DNA from: Eggerthellaceae bacterium
GTDB lineage: Bacteria; Actinomycetota; Coriobacteriia; Coriobacteriales; Eggerthellaceae
Assembly: GCA_900754955.1 (NCBI GenBank)
Contig: CAAEEV010000190.1
Location: forward strand, 1-12,523
DNA length: 12,523 nucleotides
Direction of reading: 5' to 3'
The notes under the pieces are model-generated. The model did no database searches and was not told the DNA's origin. It saw only the letters and a program-made list of their open reading frames with translations. This document shows, piece by piece, positions 6,960 through 12,523 of the stretch. The number at the start of each line of letters is the position of its first letter. Position 1 is the stretch's first letter. The position numbers and the translations under genes are program-made.

Positions 6960-7051
6960 TGGAACTCAGCATCAAAGCCCATATCTTCACCATCGCCGCC
7001 GCGATGGATCCTCGACGACGTCCTCGGCGCGACAGCCTGCTGAGGCGCTAG
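6959..7051 (+). CDS. Putative arginine-rich leader peptide of the arg operon
   Basis: GTG at 6959 opens a 30-codon frame ending in TAG (7049-7051), 133 bases before argC. All seven arginines fall in the last 12 residues, and the peptide ends PRRRPRRDSLLRR*. Five arginine codon types are used: CGA twice, CGC twice, and CGT, CGG and AGG once each. GAGG (6947-6950) lies 8 bases upstream, and the start overlaps the stop of the 11-residue ORF. An internal ATG at 7004 would give a 15-residue version, but it has no Shine-Dalgarno and sits inside a hairpin. Clusters of codons for the end product just before a biosynthetic operon are the hallmark of attenuation leaders (his, trp, leu), so the inferred job is to sense charged tRNA-Arg. 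Caution: spurious frames in GC-rich DNA are often arginine-rich, so conservation is the key test. Confidence 0.5.
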   Translation: MELSIKAHIFTIAAAMDPRRRPRRDSLLRR

Positions 7052-7098
7052 CATCCGCGTCTGCGATGCCAGTCTGTCCGTTGCAGATTGCTCCTGGC
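6990..7098 (+). promoter_or_regulatory. Candidate attenuator: alternative hairpins in the argC leader
   Basis: Four possible stems follow one another. A: CCATCGC (6990-6996) with GCGATGG (7001-7007), 7 bp, 4-base loop. B: CCTCGGC (7022-7028) with GCTGAGG (7039-7045), 7 bp with one G-U, lying inside the arginine codons. C: an arm from 7048 to 7072 built on GCATC (7051-7055) with GATGC (7065-7069), just after the leader stop. D: 7070-7076 with 7084-7090, extendable as GCCAG (7068-7072) with CTGGC (7094-7098), followed by TGTTT. C and D share bases 7070-7072 and cannot form together. Only a short T-run follows D, so whether D is a terminator or a translational switch is open. No folding energies were computed. 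Confidence 0.35.
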
Positions 7099-7153
7099 TG
7101 TTTCGCGCATTTCATTTCTCACACTCCGCTCAGGCGACGTTGCTTCGCCGCGA

Positions 7154-7177
7154 TTCGTTGTATTCGAATGAAACGAG
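7154..7177 (+). promoter_or_regulatory. Possible hairpin covering the argC ribosome binding site
   Basis: TTCGTT (7154-7159) can pair with AACGAG (7172-7177, one G-U), which would hide the first part of the argC Shine-Dalgarno GAGGA (7175-7179). The loop holds the perfect palindrome ATTCGAAT (7162-7169). It may add translational control, but the stem is only 6 bp and not GC-rich. Confidence 0.25.
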
Positions 7178-7184
7178 GACTCCC

Positions 7185-8252
7185 ATGACCTATCGGGCTG
7201 CCGTTGTCGGCGCAGCCGGCTTCGCAGGTGTCGAACTCACGCGCCTGCTCATCTCCCATCCCGCCTTCGAGCTTGCGGCGGTCACGTCCGACGCGCTCGC
7301 GGGCAAACCCCTCGCCGCCGCATACCCTGCCTTCTCAGGCGTAACCGACCTGTGCTTCGAAGCGAACGACGAGGCCGACCTCGCCTCGTGCGACGTGGTG
7401 TTTCTCGCCGTGCCCCACACGGCGGCGCTGCATCGGGCGCCCGAGCTGCTCAAACGCGGCGTCACGGTGATCGATCTGTCCGCCGACTTCCGCTTGAAAG
7501 ACCCCGCCGTCTACGAGGAGTGGTACAAGACGCCGCATACCGCGCCCGAGCTGCTTGAGAAGGCGGCGTTCGGCCTGCCCGAGCTCATGCGCGACGAGCT
7601 TGCGCGCGTATCTGCCGCCCACGCTGCCGGCGAGGCGGTGCTCGTGGGGTGCGCGGGGTGCTATCCCACGGCCACGTCGCTCGCGGCGGCGCCGGCGCTT
7701 GCCGCCGGGCTCGTGAGCGCGGAAGCGCCGATCGTCGTCGACGCCATCTCGGGCGTGACGGGCGCAGGCAAGAAAGCCACCGAGCGCACGCACTTCTGCT
7801 TCGCCAACGAGAACCTTGAGGCGTACGGCGTCGGCACGCACCGACACACGCCCGAGATCGAGCAGATCCTCGGCATCGAGGGGCGCCTCGTGTTCACGCC
7901 GCATCTCGCGCCGCTGAACCGCGGTCTGCTCTCCACCGTCAACCTGCCGCTTGCCGCCGATGCTGCGCTGCCGAAGGCGGAGGAGCTCGTCGCGCTCTAC
8001 GAGCGGTCCTACGCCGAAGCCCCGCTCGTGAGCGTGCTGCCTGCGGGTTCGATGCCCAAGACCTCGTCGGTGGCGGGAACCTGCCGCGCGCAGATCGGCG
8101 TTGCGGTGCACGAGCGCGCCCGCATGATCATCGCCGTGGGCGCGATCGACAATTTGGGCAAGGGCGCGGCAGGCCAGGCCCTGCAGTGCGCCAACATCGT
8201 GTTCGGTCTTCCGGAGCAGACGGGTCTCGAGCTCGTCGCCATGCCGGTGTAA
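7185..8252 (+). CDS. argC: N-acetyl-gamma-glutamyl-phosphate reductase
   Basis: A 355-residue NADPH-dependent reductase for the third step of ornithine synthesis, turning N-acetylglutamyl-5-phosphate into the semialdehyde. The nucleotide-binding loop GAAGFAG is at residues 9-15, DLSADFRLKD is characteristic of the family, and the catalytic cysteine is C159 in GCAGCYPTA. The HRHTPEIEQ segment carries the conserved active-site histidine. GAGGA (7175-7179), 5 bases upstream, selects the ATG at 7185. The frame stays open further upstream (TTG at 7140) but without a ribosome site, and MTYRAAVVGAAGFAG is the normal beginning of the family. It is the first structural gene of the arg cluster, 20 bases before argJ, and follows the putative arginine leader. 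Confidence 0.96.
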   Translation: MTYRAAVVGAAGFAGVELTRLLISHPAFELAAVTSDALAGKPLAAAYPAFSGVTDLCFEANDEADLASCDVVFLAVPHTAALHRAPELLKRGVTVIDLSADFRLKDPAVYEEWYKTPHTAPELLEKAAFGLPELMRDELARVSAAHAAGEAVLVGCAGCYPTATSLAAAPALAAGLVSAEAPIVVDAISGVTGAGKKATERTHFCFANENLEAYGVGTHRHTPEIEQILGIEGRLVFTPHLAPLNRGLLSTVNLPLAADAALPKAEELVALYERSYAEAPLVSVLPAGSMPKTSSVAGTCRAQIGVAVHERARMIIAVGAIDNLGKGAAGQALQCANIVFGLPEQTGLELVAMPV

Positions 8253-8272
8253 ACGAGGCAAGGAGTTCCACC

Positions 8273-9565
8273 ATGAGCATTACCTCCGATCCGTTCGCCT
8301 CCCGCATGGGGTGCGCCTTCGTGGAGGACGGCGGCGTCACGAGCGCGCGCGGCTTCTCCGCAGCGGGCATCCACGCGGGCTTCCGCGAGGATCCCGAGCG
8401 TCTCGACATGGCGCTCGTCGTCGCCGACGAACCCGCAGCGGCTGCCGGCGTGTTCACCCAGAACGTGTTCTGCGCCGCGCCGGTTCAAATCTCGCGCGAT
8501 CATTTGAACGACGGCGGCCCCGGCGCACCGCGTTACGGCTGCGCCCGCGCGGTCATCGTGAACTCGGGCATCGCGAACGCGGCGACGGGCGAGCCCGGCC
8601 GCGAGGCGGCCCGCACCACGGCGGTCCTCGTCGCCGACGCCGTGGGCTGCACCGAAGACGAGGTACTCGTCGCCTCGACGGGCGTCATCGGCGTGCAGCT
8701 CGACCTCGGCCCGTTCAGGACGGGCATCCCCGCGGCGCTCGCGGCTGCTACGCCTGCAGGCGGCGCTTCGGCGGCGCGCGCCATCATGACCACCGACACG
8801 CATCCGAAGGAGTGCGCCGTCACGTTCGCGGGCGACGAGATCGGCTATCCTGGCATCACGTTCACCGTGGGCGGCATGGCGAAGGGCTCGGGCATGATCA
8901 TGCCGAACATGGCCACGATGATCTCCGTGCTCACCACCGACGCCCCCATCGCGGCACCCGACCTCGCATCGGCGCTGCGTCGCGCGGTTGACGCGAGCTT
9001 CAACAAGGTGACGGTCGATTCCGACACGTCCACCAACGATACCTGCTTCGCGCTCGCGTCGGGCGCGGCCGCCCCTGCGGGCGCGCGCTTCGCTGCGGGT
9101 ACGCCGGCGTTTGAGGCGTTCGAGCGGGCGCTGCTCCAGGTGTGCACGGCCCTTGCGCGCGCCATGGCGGCCGACGGCGAGGGAGCCACCAAGCTCGTGA
9201 CCGTCAACGTGCGCGGTGCGGCGAGCGATGCCGACGCCGACGCGGCGGCGCGCACGGTGGCCAACTCGCCGCTCACCAAAACGGCGATCTACGGCCACGA
9301 CGCCAACTGGGGTCGCATCGCCGGCGCGCTCGGCCGCTCGGGCGCCCGCTTCGCGCAGGAGAACGTCGACATCGACATCATGGGCATGCCCGTGTGCCGC
9401 GACGGCCTTGCGCTCGTGTTCGACGAAGACGAAGCGCTGCGCCGCTTCGAGGAGCCCGAGATCGTGATCGACGTCGACCTCGGCGCGGGCGACGCGTCCA
9501 CGACGATCTGGACCTGCGATCTTTCCCACGAGTACGTTACGATCAACGGAGACTACCGCTCATGA
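8273..9565 (+). CDS. argJ: Glutamate N-acetyltransferase / ornithine acetyltransferase
   Basis: A 430-residue enzyme that moves the acetyl group from N-acetylornithine to glutamate, closing the acetyl cycle of arginine synthesis. The precursor cleaves itself before the nucleophilic threonine, here T215 in PNMATMISVLTTDAP, giving alpha and beta chains. The preceding KGSGMIMPNM and the late motif YGHDANWGRI are family signatures. Whether it also uses acetyl-CoA (bifunctional) cannot be told from sequence; no argA is in the window, which makes a bifunctional enzyme or a distant NAGS equally possible. AAGGAG (8260-8265), 7 bases upstream, fixes the start. Its stop overlaps the argB start by 4 bases (ATGA), so the two are translationally coupled. 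Confidence 0.96.
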   Translation: MSITSDPFASRMGCAFVEDGGVTSARGFSAAGIHAGFREDPERLDMALVVADEPAAAAGVFTQNVFCAAPVQISRDHLNDGGPGAPRYGCARAVIVNSGIANAATGEPGREAARTTAVLVADAVGCTEDEVLVASTGVIGVQLDLGPFRTGIPAALAAATPAGGASAARAIMTTDTHPKECAVTFAGDEIGYPGITFTVGGMAKGSGMIMPNMATMISVLTTDAPIAAPDLASALRRAVDASFNKVTVDSDTSTNDTCFALASGAAAPAGARFAAGTPAFEAFERALLQVCTALARAMAADGEGATKLVTVNVRGAASDADADAAARTVANSPLTKTAIYGHDANWGRIAGALGRSGARFAQENVDIDIMGMPVCRDGLALVFDEDEALRRFEEPEIVIDVDLGAGDASTTIWTCDLSHEYVTINGDYRS

Positions 9566-10530
9566 ACTACGACAAGGAAACGCGCCCCTTCGGCGTCAGC
9601 GGCATCACCGGCGAGGTGCTCGCCGAGGCGATGCCGTGGATCAAGAACATCACGGGAAAGACCATCGTCATCAAGTACGGCGGTTCCGCCATGGAGAACG
9701 CCCAGCTGCGCGCCGACGTCATGGCCGATATCGTCCTGCTCAAGATCATCGGCGTGAACCCGATCATCGTGCACGGTGGTGGCAAAGCCATTACGGCGGC
9801 CATGAACCGCTTCGGCTTGCCGGTCGAGTGGGTCGACGGGCAGCGCGTCACGAACGACGAGGCGATGGAAATCGTGCGCATGGTGCTCGCGGGCAAGGTC
9901 AACCAGGAGCTCGTCGAGGCCATGAACGTCCACGGCAACCTGGCGGTGGGCATCGCCGGCTCCGACGGCGGTACCATCATCGCCGAGCAGGCCGACCCGC
10001 GCCTCGGGCGCGTGGGGCGCGTCGTGCGCATCAACACCCAGCTGCTTGAGGACCTCGTGCATGCCGACTACATTCCGGTGCTCGCCACCGTAGGCATCGG
10101 CGAGGAACCCACACGCGGCTTCTTCAACGTGAATGCCGACGTGGTGGCGGGGCATGTGGCTGCGGCCATCGGCGCGCACAAGGTGGTGTTCCTCTCCGAC
10201 GTAGACGGTCTCTACGAGAACTTCGACGACAAGGACACGCTCATCTCCAACATGACGCTGCCCGAGGCGCGGCGCATGATCGAGGAGAAGAGCATCTCTA
10301 CTGGCATGATTCCCAAGCTCAGCTCGTGCGTGCGCGCGCTCGAAGCGGGCGTGTACCGCGCGCACATGCTCAACGGCACCACCCCGCATGCGCTGTTGCT
10401 CGAGCTGCTGACCGACAAGGGCATCGGCACTATGATTCGCCCCACCGAGGAAGTGGAGTCGTTCGAGGCGCAGCCGCTCGGCAACTTCGCCGCCAAGCTC
10501 GTTGAGAACCGGGGCAAGAAGCACGACTAG
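9562..10530 (+). CDS. argB: N-acetylglutamate kinase, arginine-sensitive type
   Basis: A 322-residue amino-acid kinase that phosphorylates N-acetylglutamate with ATP, the controlled step of the cyclic arginine pathway. The phosphate-binding KYGGSAM begins at K38 and HGGGK is at 71-75; FFNVNAD and KVVFLSDVDGLY follow. Compared with the short E. coli enzyme, whose equivalent lysine is about residue 8, there are about 30 extra N-terminal residues (EVLAEAMPWIKNITGK). In Thermotoga and Pseudomonas kinases this helix links dimers into a hexamer inhibited by arginine, so feedback inhibition is expected here. A tail of about 30 residues follows the usual family end near GTMI. The start overlaps the argJ stop, with GGAGA (9548-9552) upstream inside argJ. 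Confidence 0.96.
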   Translation: MNYDKETRPFGVSGITGEVLAEAMPWIKNITGKTIVIKYGGSAMENAQLRADVMADIVLLKIIGVNPIIVHGGGKAITAAMNRFGLPVEWVDGQRVTNDEAMEIVRMVLAGKVNQELVEAMNVHGNLAVGIAGSDGGTIIAEQADPRLGRVGRVVRINTQLLEDLVHADYIPVLATVGIGEEPTRGFFNVNADVVAGHVAAAIGAHKVVFLSDVDGLYENFDDKDTLISNMTLPEARRMIEEKSISTGMIPKLSSCVRALEAGVYRAHMLNGTTPHALLLELLTDKGIGTMIRPTEEVESFEAQPLGNFAAKLVENRGKKHD

Positions 10531-10532
10531 GG

Positions 10533-10547
10533 CGCGCGGGCCGCGCG
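10533..10547 (+). other. GC hairpin between argB and argD
   Basis: CGCGCG (10533-10538) can pair with CGCGCG (10542-10547) around GGC, just after the argB stop and before a very strong argD ribosome site. There is no T-run, so it is not a terminator. It might stabilise the upstream mRNA end or lower readthrough; this is speculative. Confidence 0.3.
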
Positions 10548-10566
10548 TCTTCGTAAGGAGGACATC

Positions 10567-11808
10567 GTGAGTTACACGGAACAGGTGGCGTTGGAAGACG
10601 TCTACGTCATGCACACGTTCGGCCGTAAGCCGGTCGAGTTCGTCGAAGGCGACGGCATGACGCTCGTCGACAACGAGGGCAAGAAGTACCTCGACTTCCT
10701 GAGCGGCATCGGCGTGGTGAGCCTCGGGCACTGCCATCCTGCGGTGGTCAAGGCTGTTGCCGACCAGGCCGCGAAGCTCATCCACGTGAGCAACTACTAC
10801 TACATCGAGCATCGCGGCGAAGTGGCCCGCCTGCTCTCCGACATGCTCAACGCGGAGATTCCCGAGGCTGAGCGTACGCCGTGGAAGAGCTTCTTCGCGA
10901 ACTCGGGTGCCGAGGCGAACGAGTGCGCCATCAAGCTCGTGCGTCTTTTCGCACGCCAGCGCGCCGAGCAGGCGGGGCGTCCCGCCGAGAGCGCGCCGCG
11001 CGTCATCGTGACGCTCGAGGGCAGCTTCCACGGGCGTACGCTCTCCACGCTCGCCGCTACCGCGCAACCCGCGAAGCAGGAGGCGTTCCAGCCGCTGCCC
11101 GGCGGCTTCGTCTCCACGCCGATCAACGACGTTGCGGCGCTCGAGCAGCTGTTCGCCGAACGCGGCGACGAGATCTGCGCGGTCATGCTCGAGTGCATCC
11201 AGGGCGAGTCGGGCGTGCATCCCTGTACGGCCGAGTTCCTGCAGGCGGCTCGCCGCCTGACGGCCGAGCGCGGTGCGCTTCTCGTCTGCGACGAGGTGCA
11301 GTGCGGCATCTACCGCACCGGCAAGCCGTTCGGCTTCCAGAACTTCGGCGTCACCCCCGACGTGGTGACGATCGCCAAGGGCGTGGCCTCGGGCATCCCG
11401 GCGGGCGCCTGCGCGGCGCGCGGCGCGGCGGCCGACACCTTCGGCCCGGGCGACCACGGCTCCACGTTCGGCGGCAGCAACATCGCCATGGCGGCTGCGC
11501 GCGCGACGCTCGAGGAGCTTGTCGCGCCGGGCTTCGCCGATCATGTCGCCGAGGTGGGCGCGTACCTGCGCGGGCGCCTCGCAGAGCTTCCGCACGTGAC
11601 CGAGGTGCGCGGGCTCGGGCTCATGGTGGCGGTCGACCTCGCCGAGGCGGCGCCGAACGCCAACGACGTGGTGCTTGCGGGGCTCGGCGCGGGGCTTGTG
11701 CTCAATGCGACGGGCCCGCACACGCTGCGCTTCCTTCCGCCGCTCATTTGTACGAAGGAAGATGCCGACGCGCTCATCGAGCGACTTGCGCCGCTCCTGC
11801 AGGCGTAG
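10567..11808 (+). CDS. argD: Acetylornithine aminotransferase
   Basis: A 413-residue PLP-dependent class III aminotransferase that makes N-acetylornithine from the semialdehyde with glutamate as amino donor. Visible landmarks are DFLSGIGVVSLGHCHP, the phosphate-binding FFANSGAEANECAIK, the GSFHGRT segment, the cofactor-ring aspartate in LLVCDEVQCGIYRTG, and the Schiff-base lysine K271 in VVTIAKGVASGIPAG. Context separates it from GABA or ornithine aminotransferases of the same family. Related enzymes may also serve lysine synthesis as N-succinyldiaminopimelate aminotransferase. The start is GTG, chosen because TAAGGAGG (10554-10561), a near-perfect Shine-Dalgarno, lies 5 bases upstream. It follows argB by 36 bases. 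Confidence 0.95.
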   Translation: MSYTEQVALEDVYVMHTFGRKPVEFVEGDGMTLVDNEGKKYLDFLSGIGVVSLGHCHPAVVKAVADQAAKLIHVSNYYYIEHRGEVARLLSDMLNAEIPEAERTPWKSFFANSGAEANECAIKLVRLFARQRAEQAGRPAESAPRVIVTLEGSFHGRTLSTLAATAQPAKQEAFQPLPGGFVSTPINDVAALEQLFAERGDEICAVMLECIQGESGVHPCTAEFLQAARRLTAERGALLVCDEVQCGIYRTGKPFGFQNFGVTPDVVTIAKGVASGIPAGACAARGAAADTFGPGDHGSTFGGSNIAMAAARATLEELVAPGFADHVAEVGAYLRGRLAELPHVTEVRGLGLMVAVDLAEAAPNANDVVLAGLGAGLVLNATGPHTLRFLPPLICTKEDADALIERLAPLLQA

Positions 11809-11861
11809 CGGCGGGCGGTCGCGCGGCGCGCGCCCTGCATCCGCGGCATTTTATCGGTTTT

Positions 11862-11892
11862 TTCACGGCAGGCAGAACGTATGCGCTATGAT
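11862..11892 (+). promoter_or_regulatory. Candidate internal promoter for argG
   Basis: The 128-base argD-argG gap is the only sizeable one in the cluster. It holds TATGAT (11887-11892, 5 of 6 to consensus) with TTCACG (11862-11867, 4 of 6 to TTGACA) 19 bases upstream, a slightly long spacing. Two T-runs (11849-11852 and 11858-11863) precede it, but no convincing GC stem stands directly before them, so termination after argD is unproven. argG may have its own start besides readthrough. Confidence 0.45.
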
Positions 11893-11909
11893 GCGAACGT
11901 TCTTTCGCA
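11892..11909. promoter_or_regulatory. Candidate operator palindrome at the argG promoter
   Basis: TGCGAA (11892-11897) and TTCGCA (11904-11909) form a perfect 6-bp inverted repeat with a 6-base gap, 18 bases in all. It overlaps the predicted transcription start of the argG promoter, a usual place for a repressor. Its size resembles an ARG box, but the half-sites are not TGAAT/ATTCA, so an ArgR site cannot be claimed. In RNA it would form a small hairpin. Confidence 0.4.
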
Positions 11910-11936
11910 ATAAGAAGCAAGAAAGGCAAGTTCATC

Positions 11937-12523
11937 ATGACTGAGCAGGCAAACAACGAAACCCAGCGCGAGCGTGTCGTGCTGGCCTACTCCGGCGGTC
12001 TTGACACCTCCGTGTGCATCAAGTGGCTGCAGGAGCAATACAATCTCGACGTCATCGCGCTCGTGGGCGATGTGGGACAGGAGCATGACGGCCTCGAGCA
12101 GGTCAAGGAGAAGGCTCTCAAGACCGGCGCCATCGCGTGCCTCGTGGTCGACATGCGTGAGGCGTTCGCCGAGGAGTACCTCAGCAACGCGCTGGCCGCC
12201 AACGCCATGTACGAGAACAAGTATCCGCTCGTGAGCGCGCTGTCGCGCCCGCTCATCGCGAAGCACCTCGTGGACGCCGCGCACGAGTACGGCGCCAAGT
12301 ACATCGCGCACGGCTGCACCGGCAAGGGCAACGACCAGGTGCGTTTCGAGTCCTCCATCTTCATGCTCGACCCCGATCTCGAGATCATCGCGCCGGTGCG
12401 CGAGTGGGATCTCGGCTCGCGTGACGAGGAGATGGAGTGGGCGCTCGCCCACGGCATCGACGTGCCCACCACGAAGAAGTCGCCGTACTCCATCGACGAC
12501 AACCTGTGGGGCCGCGCCATCGA
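11937..12523 (+). CDS. argG: Argininosuccinate synthase, N-terminal part (runs off the window)
   Basis: The first 195 codons of the ATP-dependent ligase that joins citrulline and aspartate to give argininosuccinate. The N-type ATP pyrophosphatase loop AYSGGLDTS is at residues 17-25. GDVGQ, the citrulline/aspartate-binding [14 protein letters not shown] and the second ATP motif [15 protein letters not shown] follow in normal order, and [19 protein letters not shown] reaches the window edge. About half of the usual 400 residues are present and there is no sign of damage. The start ATG is preceded by AAAGG (11922-11926), 10 bases upstream. No argF lies between argD and argG, so ornithine carbamoyltransferase is encoded elsewhere; argH may follow outside the window. 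Confidence 0.95.
   Translation, partial: MTEQANNETQRERVVLAYSGGLDTSVCIKWLQEQYNLDVIALVGDVGQEHDGLEQVKEKALKTGAIACLVVDMREAFAEEYLSNALAANAMYENKYPLVSALSRPLIAKHLVDAAHEYGAKYIAHGCTGKGNDQVRFESSIFMLDPDLEIIAPVREWDLGSRDEEMEWALAHGIDVPTTKKSPYSIDDNLWGRAI

Noticed and set aside
6854..7054. A 66-codon minus-strand frame in the ligase-argC intergenic region
   Set aside because: There is no convincing ribosome site and no motif, and it would overlap the probable promoters. The plus-strand leader frames explain the region better.
7153..7170. ATTCG / ATTCGAAT as an ARG box ahead of argC
   Set aside because: It lacks the TGAAT-N4-ATTCA arrangement of known ArgR sites and lies between the proposed leader and the ribosome site, far from the likely promoter. 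It is kept only as part of a possible hairpin.
7140..7184. In-frame upstream extension of ArgC from TTG, giving LRRDSL, echoing RRDSL of the leader peptide
   Set aside because: The five-residue match uses different codons (CGC CGC GAT TCG TTG against CGG CGC GAC AGC CTG), so it is not a sequence repeat. There is no Shine-Dalgarno for TTG, while ATG at 7185 has one and matches the family N-terminus.
9553..11721. A 722-codon minus-strand frame opposite argB and argD
   Set aside because: It is a shadow of two well-supported genes, rich in H, R, A and E with no recognisable domain and no gene-like start region.
11809..11863. Intrinsic terminator between argD and argG
   Set aside because: T-runs are present, but the best stems (GGGCG 11813-11817 with CGCCC 11831-11835; CGCGG 11822-11826 with CCGCG 11841-11845) are short, compete with each other and are not directly followed by the T-runs.

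Overview
The window is compact, high-GC chromosomal DNA with strong Shine-Dalgarno sequences. Gene content points to a high-GC anaerobe, most likely a member of the Eggerthellaceae/Coriobacteriia (Actinomycetota). The clues are a class I (archaeal-type) lysyl-tRNA synthetase, a split archaeal-style glutamate synthase with its own polyferredoxin and flavoprotein, and an argCJBDG cluster. The taxonomic call is an inference. I see no mobile element, CRISPR array, tRNA or rRNA.

Layout. (1) Positions 3-2661, + strand: the end of a probable FMN-type glutamate synthase subunit, a four-cluster [4Fe-4S] ferredoxin, an FAD/NAD(P) oxidoreductase and a GXGXG-domain subunit. They are tightly packed and look like one electron-transferring glutamate synthase operon. 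(2) Positions 2733-3236, - strand: a SlyD-like FKBP prolyl isomerase with its own terminator and an extended -10 promoter. (3) Positions 3407-5488, + strand: class I LysRS carrying an extra C-terminal EMAPII/Trbp111-like tRNA-binding domain, ended by a strong intrinsic terminator. (4) Positions 5562-6803, - strand: a GCS2-family glutamate-cysteine ligase. (5) Positions 6804-7184: a 381-base divergent intergenic region. On the + strand it holds two overlapping small reading frames. The second ends in an arginine-dense tail, and mutually exclusive hairpins follow it; together they look like a leader-peptide control region for arginine biosynthesis. (6) Positions 7185-12523, + strand: argC, argJ, argB, argD and the 5' part of argG, which runs off the window.

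How the genes fit together. Glutamate synthase makes glutamate. ArgJ, with ArgB, ArgC and ArgD, turns glutamate into ornithine by the acetyl-recycling route, and ArgG acts later, on citrulline. The ligase on the opposite strand also consumes glutamate. argF and argH are not between the visible genes and must lie elsewhere. ArgB has the N-terminal extension typical of arginine-inhibited enzymes, so arginine may control this pathway both at the enzyme and, if the leader hypothesis is right, during expression of the operon.

The two observations most worth following are the arginine-rich leader in front of argC and the class I LysRS fusion to a tRNA-binding OB-fold.
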